From: Myxococcaceae bacterium
GTDB lineage: Bacteria > Myxococcota > Myxococcia > Myxococcales > Myxococcaceae
Assembly (NCBI GenBank): GCA_016926755.1
Contig: JAFGNZ010000025.1
Span: 62,001 to 126,000, forward strand
Direction of reading: 5' to 3'
Length of the DNA: 64,000 nt
Of this stretch, positions 24,439 through 33,249 are shown one piece after another (position 1 is the stretch's first letter; the number at the start of each line of letters is the position of its first letter). The notes under the pieces were generated by a model. That model saw only the letters and a program-made list of their open reading frames with translations. It had not been told where the DNA came from and ran no database searches. A program made the translations under genes and the position numbers.

Positions 24439-25536
24439 ATGTCCCTGATCGTCATCCTGCTCGCCGCGGGATTCTTCGTCATCCTCTTCTCCCAGTTCGG
24501 CCACCGCCTCCCGGCGCGCAACTCGCTGATCTGGTGGTTGGTGGCGCTCTTCCTGCTCACCGCGGCGATCGAACCCAACCTGTTCCGCCCGATCATCCGG
24601 GTGCTGGGCATCGAGCTCGTCAGCAACTTCGTGCTCGGCGGGATGATGATGTTCCTGTTCTTCCAGATGGTGGAGCAGCAGGCGGAGAACAGGCGGTTCT
24701 CCCGGCAGATCGTCGAACTCACCACGAGCTTCGCCGCGCGCTTCTTCCCAGAGGAGCAGGCGCGGCGCCTCGCGGAGGGCGGCCGCAAGGTGCTGATCAT
24801 CCTCCCTTGCTATAACGAGGCCGGAGCGCTCCCGGAGGTCCTCTCCAGGCTCAAGGCGCTGGAGGCGCTGTCCACCGGGCCGGAGCGCTTCGCGTTTTGC
24901 GTCATCGACGATGGCTCGGCGGACGACACGCCCCGCCTGCTCGCCTCACTCGCCGCCTCCGGCCACGTGACGCACAGCGCGAACGTCGGGGTCGCCGGGG
25001 CGCTCCTCACGGGCTTCAAGATCGCCCGCGGCGTCGGCGCCGACTATGTCGTCCAGTGTGACTCCGACGGCCAGCACCCGATCGAGGAGATCCCTCGGCT
25101 GGTAGCGATCGCGGCGCAGCGGGGCGCGGACCTGCTCATCGGTTCACGGTTCGCCTCGCCCGAGCCGGCCGCCACGGCGGTGGCGGATCCGCTGCGCTCC
25201 ACCACCCGGCTGCGGCGGGCCGGCGGCGTCCTGGTCACCTTCGTCCTGGGGCTCTTCGGCCGGGCCGCGCGGGTGAGTGATCCGACCTCGGGCTTCCGGG
25301 TGTACTCGCGGCAGGCAGTGCAGGCGCTCCTGCGCTCCATGCCGGATGAGTACCCCGAGCCCGAGTCGATCGCGCTCCTCGCGCTCCGGGGGCTGCGCAT
25401 CGACGAGCTCCTCGTGGAGATGACGCCGCGCACGCAGGGGGTCTCGAGCCTGGGCGGGCTGAAGGGCTTGCGGTTCATGGTCAAGGTCACCACCGCGTTG
25501 CTCGGCCTGCGGGTGCGCTCCCTGGTCGGAGGCTGA
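24439..25536 (+). CDS. Membrane-tethered family 2 glycosyltransferase, 365 aa
   Basis: ATG 24439 begins three hydrophobic helices (MSLIVILLAAGFFVILFSQF and two more to about residue 80) of the DUF2304 kind. A GT-A domain follows: KVLIILPCYNEAGALPEVL, then FCVIDDGSADDTP, and the metal-binding CDSDGQ. The terminal TSGFRVYSRQAVQALL is typical of dolichyl-phosphate mannose synthase-like enzymes that load a lipid carrier. The next gene, 4 nt downstream, is a polytopic protein that could use the product as sugar donor. The polymer made is not known. Confidence 0.82.
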   Translation: MSLIVILLAAGFFVILFSQFGHRLPARNSLIWWLVALFLLTAAIEPNLFRPIIRVLGIELVSNFVLGGMMMFLFFQMVEQQAENRRFSRQIVELTTSFAARFFPEEQARRLAEGGRKVLIILPCYNEAGALPEVLSRLKALEALSTGPERFAFCVIDDGSADDTPRLLASLAASGHVTHSANVGVAGALLTGFKIARGVGADYVVQCDSDGQHPIEEIPRLVAIAAQRGADLLIGSRFASPEPAATAVADPLRSTTRLRRAGGVLVTFVLGLFGRAARVSDPTSGFRVYSRQAVQALLRSMPDEYPEPESIALLALRGLRIDELLVEMTPRTQGVSSLGGLKGLRFMVKVTTALLGLRVRSLVGG

Positions 25537-25540
25537 GCGG

Positions 25541-27394
25541 ATGGCGCCCTCCGTGCCAGCGCTGCGCGAGCGGCTGATCCGGGCCCTGGGCTTCCTGGAT
25601 GCGCCGGGGACGCTCCAGGGTGGGGGCGTGGGGCCGGGCGCGCTGCTCCTGCTGCCGCTGCTGCTGGTGCTCCCGCTGCTCCTCTCGGGGATCATCCGTG
25701 CGGTGCTGGGCGTGGGCATCTCCACGGGCCTGGGGCTGGGCGTGGCGGTGACGGTGCTCGTGGCGGCCGGGGGCTGGCTGGGCGGTGGGCTCCAGGTGGA
25801 GGGCCGACGCCAGGTCCTCCCCGCGGTGCTGGTGCTCGGGGTGGCGATGGGGGCCGTCTTCTCGGCGCTCTACACGCCTGCCTTCGAGGGCTTCATGTCG
25901 GTGGGGGGCGGTGACGCGGGCAACCACGTCGCCCTCCGGCGCCACTTCATCGAGCGCTCGCCGGACGTCTACGAGAAGTTCGTCACCTTCTATTCGTTCA
26001 CGCACGGGCTGGAGGCGCTCTTCGGCCTCGACGCCTTCGAGTCCTTCCGGGCCGGCTACTACGCGATCCCCCTGGCGTTGGTGCTCTGCATGCTCGCGGG
26101 GCTCCTCACCGTGTCGCGCGCATGGGCGGAGGGTGGCCAGGCCTCCACGTGGATCGCCCCAGGGCTCTTCCTGGGCGGGTTCGTGGCGGCGGGGTTCGCC
26201 ATCCTCTTCCGGCTCCTGCACTACCACCAGGCCGACGGCTTCTATGCCCACCTGTTCGGGCTGATCCCCGCCTTCCTCTGCTGGGTGCTCTTCGGGCTCC
26301 TCCCCTCGCGCGCGCTGCGAGTGGGGACGCTGCTGCTCGCCGTGCTCCTCCACCGCTTCACGTACGGGCTCAACCTGGGCGATGTGGCCGCCGTCAGCGC
26401 CGTGTTGATGGCGATCGAGGCGCTGGGCGTGTCACACGCCAGGGGCCTGCGGTGGGCGCTGCTCGGGCTGGCCGCCGGGCTCGGGGGCGCCGCGCTCTTT
26501 GCCTACGCGAAGCTCTCCACGCTGATCCCGGTGACGGGCGCCATCCAGGCGCCTCGGATCCACGCCATGCTCCGCGGAGAGGCGCTCCTCTCCCTGCTGC
26601 TGCTGCTGCTGCCGCTCGCGGCGCGCGGGATGGGGCTGCCCCTGGGCGCCGCGGGGGCGCGCCTGGCCCTGTATGCGGGCAGCTTCGGCGCCATCAACTC
26701 CTTCATCCTGCAGCTCTACCTGTGGCAGGGCTTCAGCCGGGAGTACTACTTCTTCAAGTACCCCCTGCACGGCGCCGTCCTGGTGCTCGGAGCGGCGCTG
26801 GTGCTGCTCTCCGCCCTACTGGCGCAGGTGCTCGTGCGGTGGGGCCGGAGACAGGGGCGGGCGGCTCATGCCGGCCTCCTGCCGCTCGGTGTCGTCGCGG
26901 GCATCGCGCTGTTCAACCTCCACGACGCCTGCACGCCCTACCGGAGCAGCTTCAGGGAGCGGCGCTCCGGAGCCGCGCCCTGGAGCTCGCTCCTCCCGCT
27001 GGCGGATCGCGACGGCTGGAGGCACATCGAGGCCACGCTGGCGCGGGAGGGCGCCGAGTTCGGGGGGCTGCTCTCCCCCACCTGGCCGATGATGAACTTC
27101 ATGAACGCGGGCCTCCGTCGCACCGTCGACGAGGACCCGCTGAAGTTCGGTTGGGAGCAGTACGCCCAGGGCCTCGTGCGGCAGGGGCCGGGCCTCTGTG
27201 TCTTCTGGTACGCCACGGAGCGCGACTTCGCGGAGTTCGCCTCCTCCCAGGAGGACAACCACGGGAGGCTGGCTGACGTGGCCCGGGCCCTGGACTCCAG
27301 GCCCGGGAAGCGCTGTGAGGAGTACCGGGCCCGGTGGGATGCCCGGCTCCCGCTGCGGCTCTGCCACCTCTGCGAGCCGGCCCGTGAGGGCTAG
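25541..27394 (+). CDS. Polytopic membrane protein, possible lipid-linked sugar transferase, 617 aa
   Basis: The N-terminal 440 residues contain about 11-12 hydrophobic helices. A loop after the third or fourth helix contains GGGDAGNHVALRRHFIERSP and FVTFYSFTHGLEALFG, the kind of first periplasmic loop, with acidic and His residues, seen in GT-C glycosyltransferases. The last 160 residues are a soluble domain. It begins 4 nt after the glycosyltransferase stop. I infer that the pair builds or modifies an envelope glycan. No family-specific motif was recognised. Confidence 0.6.
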   Translation: MAPSVPALRERLIRALGFLDAPGTLQGGGVGPGALLLLPLLLVLPLLLSGIIRAVLGVGISTGLGLGVAVTVLVAAGGWLGGGLQVEGRRQVLPAVLVLGVAMGAVFSALYTPAFEGFMSVGGGDAGNHVALRRHFIERSPDVYEKFVTFYSFTHGLEALFGLDAFESFRAGYYAIPLALVLCMLAGLLTVSRAWAEGGQASTWIAPGLFLGGFVAAGFAILFRLLHYHQADGFYAHLFGLIPAFLCWVLFGLLPSRALRVGTLLLAVLLHRFTYGLNLGDVAAVSAVLMAIEALGVSHARGLRWALLGLAAGLGGAALFAYAKLSTLIPVTGAIQAPRIHAMLRGEALLSLLLLLLPLAARGMGLPLGAAGARLALYAGSFGAINSFILQLYLWQGFSREYYFFKYPLHGAVLVLGAALVLLSALLAQVLVRWGRRQGRAAHAGLLPLGVVAGIALFNLHDACTPYRSSFRERRSGAAPWSSLLPLADRDGWRHIEATLAREGAEFGGLLSPTWPMMNFMNAGLRRTVDEDPLKFGWEQYAQGLVRQGPGLCVFWYATERDFAEFASSQEDNHGRLADVARALDSRPGKRCEEYRARWDARLPLRLCHLCEPAREG

Positions 27395-27397
27395 CCC
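27388..27397. other. Palindrome GGGCTAGCCC shared by two convergent stop codons
   Basis: Both genes end with TAG, and the two stops overlap in one CTAG (27391-27394) at the centre of a perfect 10-bp palindrome. There is no spacer for a terminator, so transcripts must overlap. Confidence 0.7.
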
Positions 27398-29145
27398 ACC
27401 ACGGCCGGCCCGTACTTCTCGAGGAGCTGAGCCGCCGTCAGCACGCCCCCCTGCGCCGACTGCAGGAGCTGGTTGCCGGTGAAGGTGGCCTCGTCGGTCA
27501 GCAGCGTGTCCTGCCAGGAGACCTCTCCCTCCACGGAGACGCCATTGCCCGCGATGCTGCCGCCCACGCCGCCCTCGAGGCTCATGGTGCCGTAGAGCTC
27601 GCTCTCCACGGTGATGGGGACATTGCCCAGGTGGTTGAGCAGCGGGCTGAGGTTGCCGTCCGCGAAGCTCTGCAGGGCCGCGGTGCCCAGGCCGTTGGTC
27701 ACGTCCGCCTGGTTCACCTCGAAGGACACCTTGCCGCCCAGGCCCGTGTTGGCGGAGATGCCAGGGACCGTGACGCCTCCCTGGCCCTGCACCTCCATCT
27801 CGAAGGTGACGGTGGCCTCACCCGGCGTCAGCGGCGACTCCACCTTCTGCCCCGACAGCGCCTGGCCCAGGTTGAAGTTCTCGTTGAAGGTGTACTCGTT
27901 GTGGAAGTTCAACGAGGCGGTGCCCTCACCGGAGACGCCCAGGCCCAGGCCCGCGCTCGCCGAGGCCTCCAGCTCGAACGAGCGATCCACGGAGACCGAG
28001 GGCGGCTGGCCGAACTCGAGCGTCAGCGACATCTCCCCCTTGGCGGCCAGCCCCGCGTCCAGCCCGAAGCCCTCCAGCTCCAGGCCAGGGATGCCGAGGT
28101 TGGCGGCCACATCCACCGCCGCGCCGCCAGTCACCTCCAGGCTCGTGAGGTGCTCCTGCAGGAACTGGGCGGCCTCCACGCCGGTGGCGTTGTCCACCGC
28201 CTGGGCCCCCTGGCCGATGCCGTGGAAGAAGTTGCCCACGGCGTTCGCCGCGTCACCCACCACGGGCAGCCCCGAGGCGTTCTGGAACTGATCCCCCAGC
28301 CAGTTGGACACGCCCGCCGCCGGCCCGGCCACCTGGTCCACCACATTGGTGAGCAGGCTGGTGCCCGGGGCCGCCCCGGCCGCCAGGCCTCCCATCGCCG
28401 CCAGGCCCTGCGCCACCTGCTCCGGCGAGTCGAAGGTGAAGGTGGGGGTGATGCTCCCCGACAGGCCCGCGTTGGCCTCGGTCCCCTCGGCCACCTCGGC
28501 GCCCACCGTCACGCCCGCATCACCGGTGAGCGTCACCTCGTACTTGCCTTCGTCGTTGAGGGTGACGGTCACCTCCGCGCCACCGTTGACGCCCACGTTG
28601 CCGCCGGCGCCGATGCTGCCGTCCGCGCCGATGCTCAGGGTGATGGAGTCACCCGGCGAGTTGAGCGCCGTGTCGACCGCGCCCGGGAGGTTGCCGCTCT
28701 TCAGCTGCGCATCGAGGGTCTGGGCGTTGGTGGCGAAGCCCGCCACCGCGCCGGCCACCTGGGACAGCGGGTTGCTCCCGGCTGCCGTCACGGTGCCCGT
28801 CGTCGGCGTGGTCCCGGCCTTGGCCGACTGCGTGCCGACGGACGCCGTGGCTCCCGCCACGCCGGTCTTGCTCGTGGAGGCGGAAGCGGATGGGTTGAGC
28901 TCCACGGGCGCGTTCGCCTTCGGCGGCTCGAACGCGCTCTTGCCGGCCTGCGCCTGGAGCGCCGGAGCCTTGCTCGCCGTGTTCTTCACGCCCGCGACGG
29001 CGTTCTTGGAGGACGCCGACGCCAAGCCCTGCGCAGACGATTCGGGCTTCTCGGCTGACTTCGGCTTGGAGGATGCCTCCGACTTGGAGGTCGACTCCGA
29101 CCTGGAGGAAGACTTAGACGATGATGAACCCCGGTCGACCTTCAT
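27391..29145 (-). CDS. Large leaderless protein with Ser/Lys N-terminus and Gly-rich beta region, 584 aa
   Basis: No family recognised. The first 60 residues are disordered and polar (runs of S, K, E: SSSSKSSSRSESTSKSEASS), without a Sec signal. Residues about 130-240 and 330-500 alternate hydrophobic and polar residues with many Gly, Val and Thr (TLSIGADGSIGAGGNVGVNG, then GAEVTVTL), consistent with long beta-sheets or a beta-solenoid or barrel-like fold. The middle (about 250-330) is Ala/Gly-rich and helical (HGIGQGAQAVDNATG). Only the N-terminal charge pattern argues for secretion by an unusual route. It is 150 nt downstream of the leaderless subtilisin on the same strand. Confidence 0.65.
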   Translation of the reverse strand: MKVDRGSSSSKSSSRSESTSKSEASSKPKSAEKPESSAQGLASASSKNAVAGVKNTASKAPALQAQAGKSAFEPPKANAPVELNPSASASTSKTGVAGATASVGTQSAKAGTTPTTGTVTAAGSNPLSQVAGAVAGFATNAQTLDAQLKSGNLPGAVDTALNSPGDSITLSIGADGSIGAGGNVGVNGGAEVTVTLNDEGKYEVTLTGDAGVTVGAEVAEGTEANAGLSGSITPTFTFDSPEQVAQGLAAMGGLAAGAAPGTSLLTNVVDQVAGPAAGVSNWLGDQFQNASGLPVVGDAANAVGNFFHGIGQGAQAVDNATGVEAAQFLQEHLTSLEVTGGAAVDVAANLGIPGLELEGFGLDAGLAAKGEMSLTLEFGQPPSVSVDRSFELEASASAGLGLGVSGEGTASLNFHNEYTFNENFNLGQALSGQKVESPLTPGEATVTFEMEVQGQGGVTVPGISANTGLGGKVSFEVNQADVTNGLGTAALQSFADGNLSPLLNHLGNVPITVESELYGTMSLEGGVGGSIAGNGVSVEGEVSWQDTLLTDEATFTGNQLLQSAQGGVLTAAQLLEKYGPAVVG

Positions 29146-29183
29146 GGCTATCCTCGAAAAAGGCTGGATGTAATGTAAAGGTT

Positions 29184-29217
29184 ATCCGCTCCCAACTTGG
29201 AGAGGTTGCTAGCGGAT
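29184..29217. promoter_or_regulatory. Inverted repeat upstream of the 584-aa gene
   Basis: ATCCGCT (29184-29190) and AGCGGAT (29211-29217) are 7-bp inverted repeats 20 nt apart, in an AT-richer strip (GGATGTAATGTAAAGG) 40-70 nt before the start. It could be an operator or the 3' hairpin of the subtilisin gene. Confidence 0.35.
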
Positions 29218-29297
29218 CACCTTCGACATGCCGCGTCACGACGAAGGCCATCGACGCGCTCGCGCCGATGGCCCCCTCGCCTACATGAGCGCCGCCG

Positions 29298-30575
29298 CTA
29301 CTTCACGTACTCCTGGGCCAGCGGCAGCAGCTCGGCGCGCGAGGCCTCGGACAGCGCGAGCTGCTCGGCCGCCGTGTCCGCCGGGACGCCGCGCCGCATC
29401 AGCCCCGTGAGCGCCGCCAGCTCATACGCCTTCTGCTCGTTGAGCAGGCCCCCCGAGGCCGTCACGTCCTTCCACGCGTCCGAGCGGTCCGTCGTCTGCG
29501 CCATCATCTTCTTCAGGTCCGCCGGCTTGAGCGCCGGGTCCAGGATGAGCATCTTCGCCGCCAGGTTCGTCAGGCCCGGGGCCGCCATGGAGGTGCCGCT
29601 CATCGCCTCGTAGTCACCGCCCGGCACCGTGGACACCACGTCCGAGCCCCGCGTGGCGTGCGTGGCCCACGGCGAGCCGTAGTTGGAGTAGTCCGCCTTC
29701 GTGCCGTCCGGGTCCGCCGCGGACACCACCGCCATGTTCTCCAGCTCCCGGAAGGGCAGGTACGCGTCCGCGTCATACGTGTCGATGTCGCGCCCGTCGT
29801 TGCCCGCGCTCTTCACGAAGAGCACCTCCGGGTGCCGCTTCATCGCGTCGACGAGGGTCTTCACGCTCTCCTCGTCGCTCACCCGGAAGCTCATGTTCAT
29901 CACCTTCGCGCCGTTGGCCGCCGCGTAGTCGATGGCGTCGGCCACCTGCTGGGCGTCGAACGGCGAGAACACCCGCATGGAGATGGAGTTGATGTTGTCC
30001 GAGCCCTGCGTGGCGATGCCCGTCACGTGCGTGGCGTGGCCCCCCGCCTCGCCGCTGTTCACGTTCGCGTCGTCATCCACGAAGTCCCAGCCGTGCAGGT
30101 CATCCACCTTGCCGTTGCCGTCGTTGTCCACGTCGTCCCCGGCCGTCTCCCCCGGGTTCGTCCACAGCTTGGTGTCCAGGCCTTCGTGATCGATGCCGAA
30201 GCCGCTGTCGAGCACCGCGATGGTCTGCTCGGCGCTCTCCCGCCCCGCCGCCTTCGCCAGGCCCTGGAAGGCCGCGTCCGCCTCGGTGACGTTGCTGGCG
30301 ATGACCGCCTGCTCCAGCTCCGCCGGCTTCGCCCCCGAGGGCTTCGCCGTCGGCACCTCGTAACCCCGCGACTGCAGGAAGTCCCTCATGCCGCGCCGCG
30401 CCGCGCTGTCCACCTCGAAGCCGTCGCTGGCCCACAGCTTCACCACCTCCCGGGCGTCCGCGCTGGCCTCCTTCGGCGCGGCGTCCGCCACGGGCTTCAG
30501 CACGTTCTTCCACTCGTCGGCGGTGACCTTCTTGTCTGCGGTAACGGTCCGGATGGCGTCGCTGATCTTCGTCAT
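29298..30575 (-). CDS. Leaderless subtilisin-family (S8) protease, 425 aa
   Basis: ATG 30575 has GGAG upstream; the longer frame to 30704 has no support. Catalytic residues are Asp123 (AVLDSG), His180 (GGHATHV, with Ala where HGTH is usual) and Ser329 (MSGTSMAAP), plus the oxyanion Asn in SAGNDG. A Ca-binding-like loop DDVDNDGNGKVDD lies at about 148-159. The N-terminal 115 residues are a helical domain with an EF-hand-like stretch (TADKKVTADEWKNVL), perhaps an inhibitory prodomain. There is no signal peptide, which is unusual for an S8 protease and matches the flanking leaderless genes. Confidence 0.85.
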   Translation of the reverse strand: MTKISDAIRTVTADKKVTADEWKNVLKPVADAAPKEASADAREVVKLWASDGFEVDSAARRGMRDFLQSRGYEVPTAKPSGAKPAELEQAVIASNVTEADAAFQGLAKAAGRESAEQTIAVLDSGFGIDHEGLDTKLWTNPGETAGDDVDNDGNGKVDDLHGWDFVDDDANVNSGEAGGHATHVTGIATQGSDNINSISMRVFSPFDAQQVADAIDYAAANGAKVMNMSFRVSDEESVKTLVDAMKRHPEVLFVKSAGNDGRDIDTYDADAYLPFRELENMAVVSAADPDGTKADYSNYGSPWATHATRGSDVVSTVPGGDYEAMSGTSMAAPGLTNLAAKMLILDPALKPADLKKMMAQTTDRSDAWKDVTASGGLLNEQKAYELAALTGLMRRGVPADTAAEQLALSEASRAELLPLAQEYVK

Positions 30576-30593
30576 GGTGAAGGCTCCTTGCCT

Positions 30594-30610
30594 ACATTGT
30601 CGGATAATGT
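30594..30610. promoter_or_regulatory. Inverted repeat between divergent genes
   Basis: ACATT-GTCGGAT-AATGT lies about 20 nt upstream of the subtilisin start, in the 176-bp region that separates it from the divergent 260-aa gene. It could be an operator acting on one or both. Confidence 0.35.
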
Positions 30611-30751
30611 GGCTGGGAGTTGCGTCCGGACATTCTCGAATTTTTTCCAGGCTGATCGCGAGCAACTTCCACCGGACTGGTGCGACAATGGATTCGAGGA
30701 TCATCCGCCCATGCCTTCTGAGGTGGGCCGAACCATTTGAGGAGTAGTGTC

Positions 30752-31534
30752 ATGCGCGTCAACGGATCTGGGGGACCCTTCCGTCCCAAGCAGGCTGAAA
30801 CAGAGGCCTCCAAGCCCGCAGTAACGACCAAGGAAGCACCGCAGGCGCGGGGCTCCGAGACGACGCGACAGTCCTCAGTGGTGGGTGATGGCTTCGAGTC
30901 CGGTGCGCGCGCCGCGGGTGCGGGCACGGGCCGGGCCGCTGGCGCGGGTGCCGCGCGCAACCTCCCCGCGGAGGTGCGCACCCCCAGCAGCGACTACTAT
31001 CGTCAGCGCTATGACGACTTCGTGCGCCGCAACCCGGGCATGACGCCGCCGGACTACTACCTGAACTACGGGAACAAGTACCTGGAGAAGTTCTCCGCCC
31101 TGGGGCCGAAGGATCTGTCGCCCGCGGGGCTGGCGTGGCGGGACCGGACGCTGAAGGCGCTGCAGGACGCCATCGAGATGAAGCGGGCCGAGGATCCGGT
31201 GGCCTTCGCGCAGCTGGAGCGCGACCCGGAGGCCTTCAAGAAGTTCGCCTATGACACGCACGCGGACGCGTACGTGAACTCGGGGCTCTTCAACCTGCCC
31301 GCGCAGGACCTGGTGAAGATCGGCACCACGCCGGAGCTGAGGGATCTGCTGGGCAAGGATGGCGTGCGGCAGATCGTCGACGTGATTGGCCGGCTGAAGC
31401 CCGAGGACGTGGCGCGCATCGGCGGCAAGACGCTCGAGGAGCTGGGCCGGGGGATCGACGAGTTCCGCAAGAACTTCAAGTGGCCCAAGATCGAGCTGCC
31501 GCGGCTGCCGCTGCCTCGGCTCCGGCTTCCCTAG
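30752..31534 (+). CDS. Leaderless hypothetical protein with disordered N-terminus, 260 aa
   Basis: ATG 30752 has GAGGAG 8 nt upstream. Residues 1-70 are disordered and charged (MRVNGSGGPFRPKQAETEAS, then a VVGDGFESG linker). Residues 80-200 are helical with many aromatic residues (DYYRQRYDDFVRRNPGMTPP, DYYLNYGNKYLEKFSALGP). The tail is Pro/Leu/Arg-rich (LPRLPLPRLRLP). No domain is recognised. It diverges from the leaderless subtilisin and shares with the 584-aa neighbour an N-terminus beginning M(K/R)V followed by a polar, signal-free stretch. Confidence 0.65.
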   Translation: MRVNGSGGPFRPKQAETEASKPAVTTKEAPQARGSETTRQSSVVGDGFESGARAAGAGTGRAAGAGAARNLPAEVRTPSSDYYRQRYDDFVRRNPGMTPPDYYLNYGNKYLEKFSALGPKDLSPAGLAWRDRTLKALQDAIEMKRAEDPVAFAQLERDPEAFKKFAYDTHADAYVNSGLFNLPAQDLVKIGTTPELRDLLGKDGVRQIVDVIGRLKPEDVARIGGKTLEELGRGIDEFRKNFKWPKIELPRLPLPRLRLP

Positions 31535-31591
31535 CCGCGAGCGGGCTGGCATCCTCGCGGCCGCGCTTTCGGGCGAGTGAGAGGATGACGC

Positions 31592-32512
31592 GTGGCGGAG
31601 AAAGACTGGGAGAAGCTGGGTGAGCTGGCGGAAGGGCTCCGCGTAGGGGCCGTGGCCGCCAGCCGTGATGGCTTCGGGCTGGTGGGCACCATGACGGAGC
31701 CCACCACGGGGACGCTGCCGGACCGGATGCGGGCCCGGCGCGCGCAGCTGCACCGGGTGACGGCCCGGGGGCTGGAGCGCGTCTACGAGGGGCCCGGCTG
31801 GGTGCTGGCGCTGGACTGCCACGGGGCGCTGTGCGCGGCCCTGGGGGCCGTGCTGAAGCCCTCGGGCGCGGGCTCGGACTACCACCTGCTGGTGTCCACG
31901 GATGGTGGGAAGCAGTGGAGCCTCCGGGGCCCGGTGCCCGCGCCGAGCGCCTCGCAGGTGCTCGCGGTGAGCGCGGACGAGCTCTGGGTGCTGGGCGCGT
32001 ACTTCCTGGGGCGCACGGCGAACGGCGGCGCGGCGTGGGCGGAGGTGGCGCTGGAAGGCGAGCGCAACCCGCACGCGGAGCGGCTGCGGCGCGTGGAGCG
32101 CGGCGTGGCGGTGCTCGGCAAGGGCCTGAGCTTCACGCAGGACGGGGGCGCCACGTGGAGGAGCGAGGCGGCGGGCAGCGCGCGGCTGGTGGACGTGGAC
32201 GGCGCGCACGTGCTGGCGGCGGAGAGCGGCCAGGCGCGGCTGGGCGAGCGCCGCCTGGGCGAGGTGCGCTGGATGCCCCCGGTCGCGCAGGGCCGGGAGC
32301 CGCTGCGGCTGGCCACGGTCGGCGCGGTGCTGCGGGTGCTGACGCGCAACGCGGATCCCAGCAAGGGCGTGGAGCCCCTGGTCCACGCGAGCGAGGACGG
32401 CGGGAAGAGCTGGACGACCCAGAAGCTGGAGGTGGGCCCGCACGTGGACATCGCGGGCCCCTACGGGCTGGGCACGGACATGCGCGGCCGGGTGTTCGGC
32501 CGCCTGGCCTGA
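31592..32512 (+). CDS. BNR/Asp-box repeat protein (sialidase-like propeller), 306 aa
   Basis: GTG start (31592) after GAGAGGATG. Four Asp-box-like turns are visible: VSTDGGKQWS, TANGGAAWA, FTQDGGATWRS and SEDGGKSWTT. Their spacing suits a six-bladed propeller of the sialidase or photosystem II stability-factor type. There are no obvious sialidase Arg-triad residues and no signal peptide, so binding or scaffolding is more likely than hydrolysis. The stop is 1 nt from the convergent SUFU gene stop. Confidence 0.75.
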   Translation: MAEKDWEKLGELAEGLRVGAVAASRDGFGLVGTMTEPTTGTLPDRMRARRAQLHRVTARGLERVYEGPGWVLALDCHGALCAALGAVLKPSGAGSDYHLLVSTDGGKQWSLRGPVPAPSASQVLAVSADELWVLGAYFLGRTANGGAAWAEVALEGERNPHAERLRRVERGVAVLGKGLSFTQDGGATWRSEAAGSARLVDVDGAHVLAAESGQARLGERRLGEVRWMPPVAQGREPLRLATVGAVLRVLTRNADPSKGVEPLVHASEDGGKSWTTQKLEVGPHVDIAGPYGLGTDMRGRVFGRLA

Positions 32513-32513
32513 G

Positions 32514-33200
32514 CTACAGCTTCACCTCTTCTCGCTCCGGGTGGGTGATGTAGCCGGTGCCCGCCGCGACGAGCCTGTCCATCAGCTTGTCCATGCCATT
32601 GGAGCGGCTGAAGGCCATCTCGTTGCGGGTGACGCCCACCAGCGTCAGCAGCTGCACGCGGCCGGAGGGCAGGGTGAACTCGGCGGGGCGCGAGGTGTCC
32701 CTCACGAAGACGAAGCCGCCCAGCTTCGACTCGCCCCCCGTGAGGGAGCCCTCCACCGGGTAGCGGTGGCCCATGGCGAAGGCGCGCAGGCACACGAGGT
32801 TGTAGGCCATCATGTCCAGCAGCCGGAACACCGGCCACTGCGCCTCCTCGGGCGTGTGGATGACCATCTCGTAGCCGATGCCGCTCGGCCCGCTCGGGTC
32901 CACCTCCGCGCCGGGCGTCACGGTGAACGGGTTGGACAGCCCGCTCGTCACGTACGTCCAGTAGGGGAACTGCTCGCTCGGCGGCGCCACGCGCACACCC
33001 ATGGGCCCCCAGTTCGGGTCCAGCTCCTCCACCTGGGCCAGCTCGCTCTCGAGCCACGCCTGCAAGGCGTCAGTCTGGTCCAGCGTGAAGACCTCCTCGC
33101 TGATGGTCCCGAAGAGCTTGGGGTACTCGACCTCGTCGCGGTCGGCCCAGCAGTCCTCGTACCACTGGACGAAGTCCTCTTCCGTCTCGGGCGCTTTCAT
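32514..33200 (-). CDS. Suppressor-of-fused (SUFU) domain protein, 228 aa
   Basis: A clear SUFU-type domain: WTYVTSGLSNPF, GIGYEMVIHTPEEAQWPVFR and LLDMMAYNL are hallmark blocks of the bacterial SUFU family. A short helical N-terminus (WYEDCWADRDEVEYPKLFGT) precedes it. In bacteria these proteins often act as immunity or antitoxin-like proteins or scaffold components, although most are uncharacterised. No toxin gene is next to it here; the neighbours are the BNR protein (convergent) and a secreted protein (divergent). Confidence 0.85.
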   Translation of the reverse strand: MKAPETEEDFVQWYEDCWADRDEVEYPKLFGTISEEVFTLDQTDALQAWLESELAQVEELDPNWGPMGVRVAPPSEQFPYWTYVTSGLSNPFTVTPGAEVDPSGPSGIGYEMVIHTPEEAQWPVFRLLDMMAYNLVCLRAFAMGHRYPVEGSLTGGESKLGGFVFVRDTSRPAEFTLPSGRVQLLTLVGVTRNEMAFSRSNGMDKLMDRLVAAGTGYITHPEREEVKL

Positions 33201-33249
33201 GCGGGCGACTCTAAAGGGCCCGCTCCATTAAACAACTTCGTTCACGCAC

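Noticed and set aside
30609-30624. Sigma-54 promoter (TGGC...TTGC) upstream of the subtilisin and 260-aa genes
   Set aside because: The GG and GC elements are 9 bp apart instead of the required 10, so the match is probably chance.
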